Source of the DNA: an uncultured Eubacterium sp.
GTDB taxonomy: Bacteria; Bacillota; Clostridia; Lachnospirales; Lachnospiraceae
Direction: 5' to 3'
Assembly: GCA_910584875.1 (NCBI GenBank)
Contig: CAJUDA010000002.1
Coordinates: forward strand, 78,651 to 142,650
DNA length: 64,000 nucleotides
Shown here in pieces: positions 33,759 to 42,844 of this stretch; position 1 is the first letter of the stretch, and the number at the start of each line of letters is the position of its first letter. The notes under the pieces were generated by a model. That model did no database searches and was not told the origin of the DNA. It saw only the letters and a list, made by a program, of their open reading frames with translations. Both the position numbers and the translations under genes were made by a program.

Positions 33759-34934
33759 TTATTCTTTATACATCGTATGGTTATTTTCATCCATCCTGCC
33801 CCGCAGCCAGGCAAGACTTACGCAAAACAGCGCGGTCCCAAACAGGATCTGTATCCCCATACACTGCCACAGGCCGGTCAGCGGTTTCCCCGCTGTATAA
33901 CGATCGATAAGACCATTTCCATATGTGTGCCAGTAAGAAGGGAGAAAGCGGGCTGCTTTGGCGAGATTGCCGCCCAGAAATTCAACCGGGGCAAAAATAC
34001 CTCCCAGCACACTCATACCCAGACCGATGACATTTGCCGCCATAGTAAGGGCAGCATTTGTCTGGAACACCTGTCCGGCAAGAAAGGCAATCCCCAGCGC
34101 ACAGGGAAGAAAGCTAAACATATTAAGAATATATAAAAATCCCTGATAGGAAAGAACCCCACTTCCGGTACCGAGCAGCACAAGCAGAAAATACAGGATG
34201 CATAGCCCGGTCCCTATCGTGACAGAAGCAGACAGGATTTCTATATTTATCCGGATTTCCGGGTAAGCTGAACACTGGCTGCGGTGCTTTACCGCCCTGC
34301 GCTGGAATACCATCACGCTGGGACCGATCCCCACAACACAGACCGATATCAGTATATAGGGCAGGTATAAAAAGAAATAATACACACTACTGTGCAGATT
34401 CTCACTCCCGCTATCATCTACCGTCACCGGCGTATCGCAGCTGCCCGCCTCAGCCGCCTTCTGCAGTGCTTCTGCCAGCCCATCTCCTTTTTTCAGCCAG
34501 TGCCGGACAAGATTTACATAATCCGATACAAGGCTTTGGAACACCCTGCTGTAGACCGATCCCGGTACGGTCGTCATCCCGACTGTCATATTCTCTCTTC
34601 CATTTTTCAACGAATCTCCGAAACCTTTAGGGATCCGCAGGACACACACCAGATTGCGCTCATATAATTCATCCATCAACAATTCTTCCCGGTCTTCTGC
34701 TGCAACCTTCTCATGGTGTTTTTCGACATAGGAGACCAGACCTTTACTCAGCTCAGAATCATCTTCGTCAAATACGGCAAATGGATAGCAGGTTTTCTGC
34801 CAGTTCTTTTTGCCTTCGTCATCTGCCCTGCTTGACGATATGATCAATGCCACGCCCATAAAAATGCACAGGTACAGGATGACAGATCCTTTATGCTGTC
34901 TGAATATACGAAAAAAGGTCTTATACACCTGCAT
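33759..34934 (-). CDS. ABC-2 type transporter permease (second subunit)
   Basis: A 391-residue permease: one N-terminal span (about 15-33), a large extracytoplasmic loop, then about five spans at the C-terminal half, the ABC-2/YhgE-like topology. Its start overlaps the end of the upstream permease gene by 14 bases. Together with that permease and the ATPase it likely exports a drug, peptide or lipid. The conserved C-terminal loop GGIFAPVEFLGGNLAKAARFLPSYW, typical of ABC-2 permeases, is present around residue 320. Confidence 0.88.
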   Translation of the reverse strand: MQVYKTFFRIFRQHKGSVILYLCIFMGVALIISSSRADDEGKKNWQKTCYPFAVFDEDDSELSKGLVSYVEKHHEKVAAEDREELLMDELYERNLVCVLRIPKGFGDSLKNGRENMTVGMTTVPGSVYSRVFQSLVSDYVNLVRHWLKKGDGLAEALQKAAEAGSCDTPVTVDDSGSENLHSSVYYFFLYLPYILISVCVVGIGPSVMVFQRRAVKHRSQCSAYPEIRINIEILSASVTIGTGLCILYFLLVLLGTGSGVLSYQGFLYILNMFSFLPCALGIAFLAGQVFQTNAALTMAANVIGLGMSVLGGIFAPVEFLGGNLAKAARFLPSYWHTYGNGLIDRYTAGKPLTGLWQCMGIQILFGTALFCVSLAWLRGRMDENNHTMYKE

Positions 34935-36012
34935 ACCATTTCCTCCTCTTCAAAATCAGACAGAGCAGCACAAGCAATACCGTAACTCCGCCAAGCCTGC
35001 CGATATCCAGCAAAAACCGGCTGTACCCGCCATACACATTTAAAGAATAAAACGCATCCGATATCATTGCCGCCGGATTGATGTCATTCAGCCACGGAAT
35101 ACTGTGCTCAATGCCGTCACGGATCCCGTGTATCATAAGATCATCCAGGGCACAGCATACCAGAATGATACCCGTCAGCACAGCAAGACGGACACTGTCC
35201 CTCCGAAGGGGAAGGGAACCGGTAAACATCCCGAGCATAATCCCGCTGCTGACAGCAACGGGCAGGAGAAGCAGCAGGATCAGCAGATAACGGTCCCCCA
35301 GACGGACACCGAGTACAAACCGCATATAGATAAATACGATACAGGAAGCTCCATACCCGGCGATCTCACAGGCGAGGAAATCTGCCAGCATTCCCTTTGT
35401 CCTTCCGACCGGAGATACCGCACGTCTCAGTCCCGGTCCAGAGGCGCCGTCCCATTCCATCATGGCACACTCATATCCCGCCAGAGAGGCAAGAAGGCAC
35501 ACAAGCGCCATCACAGCATAAATAAAATTCATGGCAGGCTTCATATTGTCCCCCCCAATATCGGACTCTGTCACAAAACTATGTTCCACCGTCCACGGCA
35601 TGTCATAGTTCCTGCACTGTTCCACACGGTTGAGGATCATCTGCAGCAGAGAAGGTATATCTCCGCTCTCCAGCACCCTCAGCGACAGCTTATCCCCTAT
35701 ATACACGATTCCCTCTGCCTTTCCCTGCTCCAGCAATGCCTGTGCCTCCTGCTCCGTTGTCTCGGTGATCTCCAGCAGCGGCATTCCCCGGCCGGACGCC
35801 GCCTCTCTCAGAAGCCGGCTGTATTCTTCATCATCTGCCTGCACGACCACTGCCACCGGAATCGTATCAAACTTTTCTTCCATCTCAAATGACCGCGCTG
35901 TCATAAGATGCATAAACGTTCCTATGATAACAGGAAATGCCAGAAGCCAGAACACAATATTTCTGTTCTTTCCTATCCTTTTCAGCGAATATTTCAATAA
36001 ATGGATAAACAT
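34921..36012 (-). CDS. ABC-2 type transporter permease (first subunit)
   Basis: A 363-residue permease with the same topology as its neighbour: N-terminal span (about 18-36), extracytoplasmic domain, and five to six C-terminal spans. It lies 25 bases after the ATPase gene. The two permeases probably heterodimerise on an ATPase homodimer. The exported substrate is unknown. Control by the divergent two-component system is likely from gene order. Confidence 0.88.
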   Translation of the reverse strand: MFIHLLKYSLKRIGKNRNIVFWLLAFPVIIGTFMHLMTARSFEMEEKFDTIPVAVVVQADDEEYSRLLREAASGRGMPLLEITETTEQEAQALLEQGKAEGIVYIGDKLSLRVLESGDIPSLLQMILNRVEQCRNYDMPWTVEHSFVTESDIGGDNMKPAMNFIYAVMALVCLLASLAGYECAMMEWDGASGPGLRRAVSPVGRTKGMLADFLACEIAGYGASCIVFIYMRFVLGVRLGDRYLLILLLLLPVAVSSGIMLGMFTGSLPLRRDSVRLAVLTGIILVCCALDDLMIHGIRDGIEHSIPWLNDINPAAMISDAFYSLNVYGGYSRFLLDIGRLGGVTVLLVLLCLILKRRKWYAGV

Positions 36013-36037
36013 CTCTCTGTCCTCCCTGATACCCGTA

Positions 36038-36976
36038 CTAATCCTGCATCTCCCGTCCTGTCATCTCAAGAAACACATCATTCAGTGTCGGCTGTTCGGT
36101 GTATACCCGTCCGGTCAGGATGTCATGCTCCCGCAGATAATCCAGCACGTGAAACAGATTCTGGTTCCCGCCGCTAAATTTGACCCGGACCCATCCATCT
36201 TTATGGGAGACCTCATAGGCACCAGGGAGAGCTTTCAGTCCATTCAGCCTCTCATTCGCAACACCAGGAATCTCCACTGCTATGGTTTCTGTATTTTTAA
36301 GCATCCTTTTTAGCTTTACTTTCGTTCCCTCTGCGACATTCCTTCCTTTGTCTATAATGGAAATCCTGGTGCAGATCTGTTCCACCTCCTCCATATAATG
36401 CGAGGTATAGACGATAGTCGCTCCCTGACGGTTCAGCTCGGTTATCCCCTGGAGGATCTGATCCCTGCTCTTTGGATCGATCGCCACTGTCGGCTCATCA
36501 AAGAAGATCAGCTGTGGCTTGTGGGCGATCCCGCAGGCGATGTTCAGTCGTCTTTTAATACCCTCTGACAGTCTGGATGGGCGGATTCTCTCATATCCCT
36601 CCAGACCAGCAAACGCTGCCGCCTCTTTTACATATTCTTTCCGTTTACTCTTATCCTGAATATACAGACCGCAAAAGTAATCAATATTTTCATATACGGT
36701 CAGTTCTTCTATCACGGCAATATTCTGGGGCACAACTCCGATTTTCGCCTTTAACTCATAATCCTCCACCCTCATCTCCCTGCCATAGATATGGATCATT
36801 CCACGGTCATACGGCAACAGGGACAGGGCACACTGGATTATAGTCGTTTTCCCGGAAGCATTCGGTCCCAGAAGCCCCAGGATCTCCCCTTCCCCCACAC
36901 GGAGGTTAAAATGATCCACTGCTACCAGTTCCTTATACCGTTTTACCAGATTTTCAATTTCGACAACCGCAGACAT
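36038..36976 (-). CDS. ABC transporter ATP-binding protein
   Basis: A 312-residue ATPase with Walker A GPNASGKTT, Q-loop (VVPQNIAV), Walker B LIFFDEPTVAID and H-loop TSHYMEE. Two positions differ from the common pattern: Ala-Ser in the Walker A in place of Gly-Ala, and the signature LSEGIKRRL in place of LSGGMKRRL. The extra C-terminal domain (residues about 225-312) is the DrrA-type extension of drug and lipid exporters. It energises the two ABC-2 permeases encoded just downstream. Confidence 0.93.
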   Translation of the reverse strand: MSAVVEIENLVKRYKELVAVDHFNLRVGEGEILGLLGPNASGKTTIIQCALSLLPYDRGMIHIYGREMRVEDYELKAKIGVVPQNIAVIEELTVYENIDYFCGLYIQDKSKRKEYVKEAAAFAGLEGYERIRPSRLSEGIKRRLNIACGIAHKPQLIFFDEPTVAIDPKSRDQILQGITELNRQGATIVYTSHYMEEVEQICTRISIIDKGRNVAEGTKVKLKRMLKNTETIAVEIPGVANERLNGLKALPGAYEVSHKDGWVRVKFSGGNQNLFHVLDYLREHDILTGRVYTEQPTLNDVFLEMTGREMQD

Positions 36977-37050
36977 CCCTCTACCTCCTTTTCCTTCTAG
37001 TATATATGACTTCCCGTGATTAGAAAAGTGAAAATGTTAATACTTCTAAT

Positions 37051-37064
37051 ATGACATTTGTCAT
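37051..37064. promoter_or_regulatory. palindromic operator candidate of the two-component system
   Basis: ATGACATTTGTCAT is a 6-2-6 inverted repeat that abuts the -35 box of the kinase gene and lies 75 bases from the start of the divergent ABC transporter. NarL/DesR-type regulators bind such short palindromes, so the site could serve both transcription units. Confidence 0.55.
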
Positions 37065-37093
37065 TTACTTTTTTACACAACTTATCGTATAAT
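37064..37093 (+). promoter_or_regulatory. promoter of the sensor kinase gene
   Basis: TTTACT (37064-37069), 18 bases, TATAAT (37088-37093), 30 bases before the start codon. Confidence 0.6.
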
Positions 37094-37123
37094 ATGCTTA
37101 TAATGCCCAAGGAGGAAACTGAT

Positions 37124-38200
37124 GTGAAGGATCTGGGAAACAAACTGCTGCTATTTCTCATATGCAGTTATTTTATGTACTTGAATGATCTCTCACCACT
37201 GGCAGTCACTGCCCTGACTGCCGCCCTGTCCATCAGCAGTCTGTGTACTTATTTTAAAAACAGCCGTGCCGCTTCCTTTCTGTTATGGTGTTATCTGCCC
37301 GTCACTGTAGTGCTGCCTCTGTTCAGCATCTACCTGCCGCTGCTCACGTATGATGTATGCCAGTGCCGGCAAAAATCCCTGCTGGCTGCGCTGGCCGCTG
37401 CAGAATTGCTGTACTGTATACAGCTGTCCCCGGCAATGCAGGCAGCTTTCCTCGTCACAACGCTCTGTGCCATACTGATGTACCGGTACACCAGTCAGCT
37501 CGATCTGCTCCGGCGCGAGCTTCACAGAACCCAGGATGACAGCCAGGAATCCGCCGCTACCCTGCAGGAGAGAAACCGTGCCCTGATCCAGAATCAGGAT
37601 GCCGGGATCCGTGTTGCCACGCTGTCTGAACGCAACCGCATTGCCCGTTCCATCCATGACAATGTAGGGCATCTGCTCACCCGTTCCCTGCTGCAGACAG
37701 GTGCACTCATGGTAACAAACAGACAGCCTGATCTGAGAGAACCTCTCTCTACCCTCCAGGATACGCTGAACACGGCCATGACAAGCATCCGTGAAAGCGT
37801 TCACGATCTGCACGATGAGTCCATCGACCTGTACACCGCACTGGCAGACATCATCCGGGGGATCACCACCCCTTCCATCGAACTGGAATATGATATGGGC
37901 AGCGATATTCCCCGGGATTTAAAATATACTTTCATTATTATTGTAAAGGAAGCAGTAAATAATATACAAAAACACAGCAATGCCACCACTGCCCGCATCC
38001 TGGTACGGGAACATCCCGGATTTTACCAGCTTCATATCCAGGATAATGGCAGTTCTGCCACCCTCCCCCTCTCCGGATACGGCGGAGGGATCGGCTTATC
38101 CAATATGACGGAACGGGTACACGCACTGGATGGTACGATCGATTTCCGCACGGAACATGGATTTCTGATCGCCATCACGATTATGAAAAAGGAGTTTTGA
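37124..38200 (+). CDS. DesK-like sensor histidine kinase
   Basis: A 358-residue kinase starting at GTG, with AAGGAGG 8 bases upstream; longer in-frame starts lack this site. Residues about 8-122 contain four to five membrane spans and no large sensor domain, as in DesK/LiaS types. The HisKA_3 motif ERNRIARSIHDN places the phospho-accepting histidine at residue 178. The ATPase domain has KEAVNNIQKHSNA (N box) and GGGIGLSNMTERV (G box). The kinase probably senses membrane or cell-envelope state and phosphorylates the response regulator encoded 4 bases downstream. Confidence 0.93.
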   Translation: MKDLGNKLLLFLICSYFMYLNDLSPLAVTALTAALSISSLCTYFKNSRAASFLLWCYLPVTVVLPLFSIYLPLLTYDVCQCRQKSLLAALAAAELLYCIQLSPAMQAAFLVTTLCAILMYRYTSQLDLLRRELHRTQDDSQESAATLQERNRALIQNQDAGIRVATLSERNRIARSIHDNVGHLLTRSLLQTGALMVTNRQPDLREPLSTLQDTLNTAMTSIRESVHDLHDESIDLYTALADIIRGITTPSIELEYDMGSDIPRDLKYTFIIIVKEAVNNIQKHSNATTARILVREHPGFYQLHIQDNGSSATLPLSGYGGGIGLSNMTERVHALDGTIDFRTEHGFLIAITIMKKEF

Positions 38201-38204
38201 ATTT

Positions 38205-38834
38205 ATGAGAGTTTTAATTGTAGATGATGATAATCTGGTCGCCCTCTCCCTGAAAACGATCCTGGAAACAGACCGGCAGATCGAAGTTGCCGGCATCGGC
38301 AATAATGGTCCGGATGCCATCGCCCTATATGACCAGCTGTCCCCCGATATCCTCCTTCTGGATATCCGTATGGACGGTATGTCCGGTCTGGAAGCGGGTA
38401 CGCAGATATTGAACCGGCATCCCGGGGCAAAAATCCTTTTCCTGACCACCTTCTCGGATGATGAATATATCGTCCGCTCTCTGCATATCGGAGCGAAAGG
38501 ATATATTCTGAAACAGAACTTCGAGAGCATCCTGCCTGCACTTGCCGCTGTCGAAAACGGACAGACCGTATTTGGTGATGAGATCACAGCGCGACTGCCC
38601 GATCTCATGAAGCATACGCCGTCCACATCATCTCCGGTATTCAACCAGTACCACATCACAGAAAAAGAAATGATGATCATACACAAAGTGGCAGAGGGAT
38701 TAAACAACCGGGAGATCGCAGAGGCACTCTTTCTCAGCGAAGGAACCGTGCGCAATTATCTCAGCATAATATTAGAAAAGCTGGGTCTGCGCGACAGAAC
38801 CCAGCTTGCCATCTTCTATTTTCACCACAGCTGA
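38205..38834 (+). CDS. NarL/LuxR-family response regulator
   Basis: A 209-residue regulator: receiver domain (1-115) with acidic pocket Asp7-Asp9 and phospho-acceptor Asp53 (LLLDIRMDG), and a LuxR-type helix-turn-helix (about 145-205, VAEGLNNREIAEALFLSEGTVRNYL). It pairs with the kinase upstream and likely binds the palindrome at 37051-37064 to control both its own operon and the divergent ABC exporter. The 3' end abuts the convergent aminotransferase gene with no space. Confidence 0.94.
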   Translation: MRVLIVDDDNLVALSLKTILETDRQIEVAGIGNNGPDAIALYDQLSPDILLLDIRMDGMSGLEAGTQILNRHPGAKILFLTTFSDDEYIVRSLHIGAKGYILKQNFESILPALAAVENGQTVFGDEITARLPDLMKHTPSTSSPVFNQYHITEKEMMIIHKVAEGLNNREIAEALFLSEGTVRNYLSIILEKLGLRDRTQLAIFYFHHS

Positions 38835-40022
38835 TCATTTCCCATATGCCTGTGCCAGTGCCTGAAATGCCGGCAATGCATTCTGGATCTGCTCTGTGCT
38901 GACACAATAAGAGATACGGACAAATCCCGGCGTACCAAAACTGTCCGCCGGAACAAGCAGCAGTTCATATTCCTTCGCCTTCTCTGAAAAGGCTGACGCA
39001 TCCTTTTCCAGTGACTCCACAAAAAGATAGAACGCACCATCCGGTCTGATGCAGCGGTATCCGTATTCGGTAAGCGCCTGATATAACAGATCCCTGTTTT
39101 TTTTGTAAACAGATACATCTGCCGTCTGACCCTGGCAGCGTTTCACAACCTGCTGAAACAGGCTCGGCGCGCATACATAGCCCAGTGACCTTCCTGCACC
39201 GCATACTGCCGCATAGATCTGCTGCCACTGAACGGCACGGTCTGATACTGCGATATAACCGATCCGCTCACCCGGCAGGGAAAGCGATTTACTGTAAGAA
39301 TAACAGACGATCGTATTATCATAATAATTCATCAGATAGGGAACCTCTACGTCATCATATACCAGCTCCCTGTATGGCTCATCCGTGATCAGAAAGATCG
39401 GGTGCCCGTACTCCTTCTGTTTTTTCTCCAGAGTCGCACATGCCTGCCGGATCCCCTCTTCGTGGATCACGACACCGGACGGATTGTTGGGCGAATTTAG
39501 TATGACCGCCTTGGTATGTCTGGTCACCGCCGCCGCCAGCGCTTCCTGATCAATCTGAAAATCGTGCGGATCCGAATTCACAACCACAAGTTTCGATCCC
39601 GTATTTTCCACAAACACACGGTATTCCGGGAAAAAGGGGGCAAAGGCGATAAACTCATCCCCTTCCTCCGCCAGTGCCTTTAAGGTAATGGACAAAGAGG
39701 CTGCTGCTCCCACTGTAATATAGAAATTATCCGCCGTCAGCGACGTCCCGTGCTGCCCGTTGACATAACCGGCGATCGCCTGCCGCAGTCCGGCGTCTCC
39801 CTGTGCCGAGGTATAACCGTGCAGAAGCACCGGATCCACGTCCCGCACAACCTCCTCGATCGCCTCCTGGACGCATTGTGGCGCCGGCACACTGGGATTG
39901 CCGATACTGAAATCAAATACATGATCCTCGCCGATCTCCGCCTTCCTCTCTTTTGCAAACTCAAACAGATCGCGGATCACCGAACGGTTTGTTCCCAACT
40001 CTAGCATCTTCTCTGATAACAT
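38835..40022 (-). CDS. class I/II PLP-dependent aminotransferase
   Basis: A 395-residue fold-type I aminotransferase. The start at 40022 has AAAGGAG 9 bases upstream; an upstream extension of 67 codons is Arg-rich and non-homologous. Signatures: FSIGNPSVPAP, GAAASLSITLKAL (cofactor phosphate), NSPNNPSG, DEPYRELVY, and the Schiff-base lysine in SYSKSLSLPGERIGY. The substrate is likely aspartate or an aromatic/branched amino acid, but the sequence does not decide. It is followed on the other strand by the response regulator. Confidence 0.93.
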   Translation of the reverse strand: MLSEKMLELGTNRSVIRDLFEFAKERKAEIGEDHVFDFSIGNPSVPAPQCVQEAIEEVVRDVDPVLLHGYTSAQGDAGLRQAIAGYVNGQHGTSLTADNFYITVGAAASLSITLKALAEEGDEFIAFAPFFPEYRVFVENTGSKLVVVNSDPHDFQIDQEALAAAVTRHTKAVILNSPNNPSGVVIHEEGIRQACATLEKKQKEYGHPIFLITDEPYRELVYDDVEVPYLMNYYDNTIVCYSYSKSLSLPGERIGYIAVSDRAVQWQQIYAAVCGAGRSLGYVCAPSLFQQVVKRCQGQTADVSVYKKNRDLLYQALTEYGYRCIRPDGAFYLFVESLEKDASAFSEKAKEYELLLVPADSFGTPGFVRISYCVSTEQIQNALPAFQALAQAYGK

Positions 40023-40065
40023 GACTCTGTACTCCTTTCGTGATAAAAAATATGTGGTCTGAACC

Positions 40066-41382
40066 CTATGGCCGCCCCATCGGGTAACCAAAATAATTGT
40101 TCGCCGGACGAGCCGCCCACAGCGTGCCAAGGATCGGTTTGCCTTTACTGTCAAAGCCCTCGCACTGATATCCGACAAACATCTCAACATGATAGATCCC
40201 TTTATATCTTCCGTTTTTGGCACCGGTGCAGAACATCAGATCTCCGGGACGCAGTTTCATGCCCTGGATGTTCTTTTTATTCAGTCCGCCCTTGATCCTC
40301 TTATTCTTCTTAAAAAGATATTTCGCAATATTTGCCGCCACTGGTGCATAATGCCGGTCGCCAAAGGTCTTGCCGATCTTTTTATATGAACGCCATACAA
40401 GGGAGCTGCAGTCATAATAGCCCTTTTGCATTCTCCTGGGCTGGCTGTATTTGCCTTTTGCCGTCTTCTTCGCTGTGCTGATCACTTTTTTGATCTTTGT
40501 CGTCACCACAGAGACCGCACAGCCAACCTTCTGTCCGTCCACGATCGCATAAACCACCGTATTACCCGTCTTTTTCGCCTTAATGACACCCTTGGATGAA
40601 ATGGTCGCCACTTTCTTTTTCATCGTTTTCCATTTGATCTTATCCGGATACCCTTTGATCTTCAGCGTCGTTTTCTTTTTGGGCGTCAGAACGGCTGAAA
40701 TTTTATTGATCTTTACGACGGATGTTATGATCTTCAGTGTAAATGCCTTATTGTTTATATATATGGTCAGGGTTGTCGTCCCCTTGTTTCCTGAAAATAT
40801 TTTCAGCGTCTTCGTCTTCGGATCCAGTACACATTCGATATCCATTCCATCATAGGATGAGGTCCAGCTAAACGTATGATATGTCAGATCCGGCATATTT
40901 CTGAAAGCAATGGCATATTCTTTTGCCTGCTCATTTATGATATAGGTGCAGAGTTCTGTCTTTTGCAGCGCAGCACCAGAGACGTCAGCGCAGCACCGGA
41001 AACAATAGCTGGCAGAAAAAAGGCGGACGCCCTCACTATCGTATCCATTTGCCGTTACAACTGCCTTGCCGCCGCCTGTCACCTTATAAACACCGTTTTC
41101 GTCTACCTGAACTACCGCCTTATCAGAAGTCAGAAACTCCGTGCGTGCCAGTTCTCCATAGATGTTCCCATCCTCGTACCCGATGCGGATCTGTCCGGTA
41201 TCTCCTGTCTGGTACAGTTCTTCCTCACTGATATATTCGCCGTCCACCTCCTCGGCCTGCTGTCCGTTATACAGATACAGCGGTCGTTCCGCCGCCCGGC
41301 AGGGATCCGCGCTGCCCATCCGGCAGAAGCCTGCCAGCATAAGTAATATTCCTGTCAATATGTACTGTCTGATCACTCTCAT
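40066..41382 (-). CDS. secreted NlpC/P60-like cell-wall hydrolase with Big2 domain
   Basis: A 438-residue exported protein: signal peptide (about 1-32), two beta-rich Ig-type regions, the second being a lysine-rich Big2 domain (about 225-305; KKKVATISSKGVIKAKKTG), and a C-terminal NlpC/P60 fold. The catalytic Cys is Cys325 (YYDCSSLVW) and the histidine His398 (YHVEMFVG). It probably cleaves the peptide stem of peptidoglycan. The start at 41382 has GGAAGGAG 9 bases upstream; a longer in-frame start does not. The Big2 motif matches that of the GH127 enzyme. It lies 20 bases downstream of thiD. Confidence 0.85.
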   Translation of the reverse strand: MRVIRQYILTGILLMLAGFCRMGSADPCRAAERPLYLYNGQQAEEVDGEYISEEELYQTGDTGQIRIGYEDGNIYGELARTEFLTSDKAVVQVDENGVYKVTGGGKAVVTANGYDSEGVRLFSASYCFRCCADVSGAALQKTELCTYIINEQAKEYAIAFRNMPDLTYHTFSWTSSYDGMDIECVLDPKTKTLKIFSGNKGTTTLTIYINNKAFTLKIITSVVKINKISAVLTPKKKTTLKIKGYPDKIKWKTMKKKVATISSKGVIKAKKTGNTVVYAIVDGQKVGCAVSVVTTKIKKVISTAKKTAKGKYSQPRRMQKGYYDCSSLVWRSYKKIGKTFGDRHYAPVAANIAKYLFKKNKRIKGGLNKKNIQGMKLRPGDLMFCTGAKNGRYKGIYHVEMFVGYQCEGFDSKGKPILGTLWAARPANNYFGYPMGRP

Positions 41383-41401
41383 ATGTAGTTCTCCTTCCTC
41401 T

Positions 41402-42181
41402 CTATCTCCGGTAAGCATGGTTCAGCGGACCACTTCCTTTTCCCAGATCCAGACCATCCTCCAATGCTCCTGATATATATTCCTTTGCCTGTCCCACCGC
41501 CTCCGTCAGAGGCAGTCCCTGGGCAAGACCTGACGCAATGGCGCTGGACAGTGTACACCCGGTGCCATGGGTATTCGGGGTCTCGATACGCCTTCCGTGA
41601 AACCACTGGCTGCCCCCTCCGGTGCAAAGCAGGTCATTGGCATCATTCAGGCTGTGTCCGCCCTTGCAGAGCACAGCGCAGTGATATTCACCATATATTT
41701 TCTCCGCGGCCCTGACCATATCGTCCTGGCTCCTGATCTCTATTGCCGCCAGCACTTCCGTCTCCGGAATATTGGGCGTGATCACCGTCGCCAGCGGCAA
41801 AAGCCGTGACCGGAGTACCGCCACCGCCTCTTTATTGATGAGACGTGCGCCGCTGGTCGCTACCATAACCGGGTCCACCACAATATTTTTTGCCTCATAT
41901 TGAACGAGTTTATCCGCGATCACCCCGATCAGGTCTCCGGATGATACCATGCCGATCTTCACCGCATCCGGTGGTATATCCATAAACACCGCATCCAGCT
42001 GTTTGGCAAGAAAATCCGGGGAGACCTCCATAATACCTGTCACGCCCATCGTATTCTGTGCTGTCAGTGCTGTAATGGCACTCATCGCATAGACCCCGTT
42101 TGCCATCATGGTTTTGATATCCGCCTGTATCCCGGCTCCTCCGCTGCAGTCGCTGCCAGCAATGGTCAGTGCTGTGTTCAT
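41402..42181 (-). CDS. thiD: hydroxymethylpyrimidine (phosphate) kinase
   Basis: A 259-residue ribokinase-fold enzyme phosphorylating HMP and HMP-P in thiamine synthesis. Signatures: NTALTIAGSDCSGGAGIQADIKT (substrate pocket), VDPVMVATSGARL and the anion hole NTHGTGCTLSSAIASGLA. The length is normal. It lies 17 bases downstream of mntP; no other thi gene and no TPP riboswitch is seen, so it may act in salvage. Confidence 0.95.
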   Translation of the reverse strand: MNTALTIAGSDCSGGAGIQADIKTMMANGVYAMSAITALTAQNTMGVTGIMEVSPDFLAKQLDAVFMDIPPDAVKIGMVSSGDLIGVIADKLVQYEAKNIVVDPVMVATSGARLINKEAVAVLRSRLLPLATVITPNIPETEVLAAIEIRSQDDMVRAAEKIYGEYHCAVLCKGGHSLNDANDLLCTGGGSQWFHGRRIETPNTHGTGCTLSSAIASGLAQGLPLTEAVGQAKEYISGALEDGLDLGKGSGPLNHAYRR

Positions 42182-42198
42182 CCAACATTTCCTCCAAT

Positions 42199-42765
42199 CT
42201 AAAACGATAATAATCCCAGGTGTTCCAGCAAAATCTTCGTGCCGATCAGAATCAGGATCACACCACCCAGTATCTCTGCTTTCTTCTGAAATCTTGTCCC
42301 AAATATATTGCCGATCCTCACTCCGGCAGCGGAGATCATAAACGTAATGACACCGATCAGTGCTGCCGCCAGCCAGATGTTGACCGAGAGAAAGGCAAAC
42401 GTAATCCCCACAGCAAGGGCATCAATACTGGTAGCTACCGCGAGGGTAGTCATTACAATAAAAGAAAAGGACGCATCGGTCTCCCCCTCTCCGTCTCCCA
42501 GCGCCTCCCGGATCATATTCACACCGATGATCAGCAGCAGGACAAATGCGATCCAGTGGTCGACAGAGACGATCAGATTCTGGAACTGGATACCCAGCAG
42601 CCAGCCGATCAGCGGCATCAGCGCCTGAAATCCCCCAAAGTATATGGCTGGAATCACAGTATGCTTCCATGTCAGCTTTGATACAGAAAGTCCCTTACAG
42701 ACTGATACAGCAAAAGCATCCATCGCAAGACCAATTCCTATGAGAATAATCTCTGTCACACCCAT
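42199..42765 (-). CDS. mntP: manganese efflux pump MntP
   Basis: A 188-residue membrane protein with six spans. The signature GIGLAMDAFAVSVCKGL in span 1 and SIDALAVGITFAF in span 4 carry the conserved aspartates. It exports Mn2+. The start used has GGAG 8 bases upstream; two extra residues are possible. The 5' leader is only about 25 bases, too short for the yybP-ykoY manganese riboswitch, so another regulator is implied. Confidence 0.94.
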   Translation of the reverse strand: MGVTEIILIGIGLAMDAFAVSVCKGLSVSKLTWKHTVIPAIYFGGFQALMPLIGWLLGIQFQNLIVSVDHWIAFVLLLIIGVNMIREALGDGEGETDASFSFIVMTTLAVATSIDALAVGITFAFLSVNIWLAAALIGVITFMISAAGVRIGNIFGTRFQKKAEILGGVILILIGTKILLEHLGLLSF

Positions 42766-42796
42766 ACTCATTACTCCATTCTGTCGTTATCTGTTC

Positions 42797-42825
42797 ATTG
42801 TACCATATTCTTACCAGTATGACAA
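42797..42825 (-). promoter_or_regulatory. mntP promoter
   Basis: On the minus strand TTGTCA (42825-42820), 17 bases, TACAAT (42802-42797), 30 bases before the start codon and outside the fold-back element. Confidence 0.7.
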
Positions 42826-42844
42826 TTTTTATCGAAACGGATTG

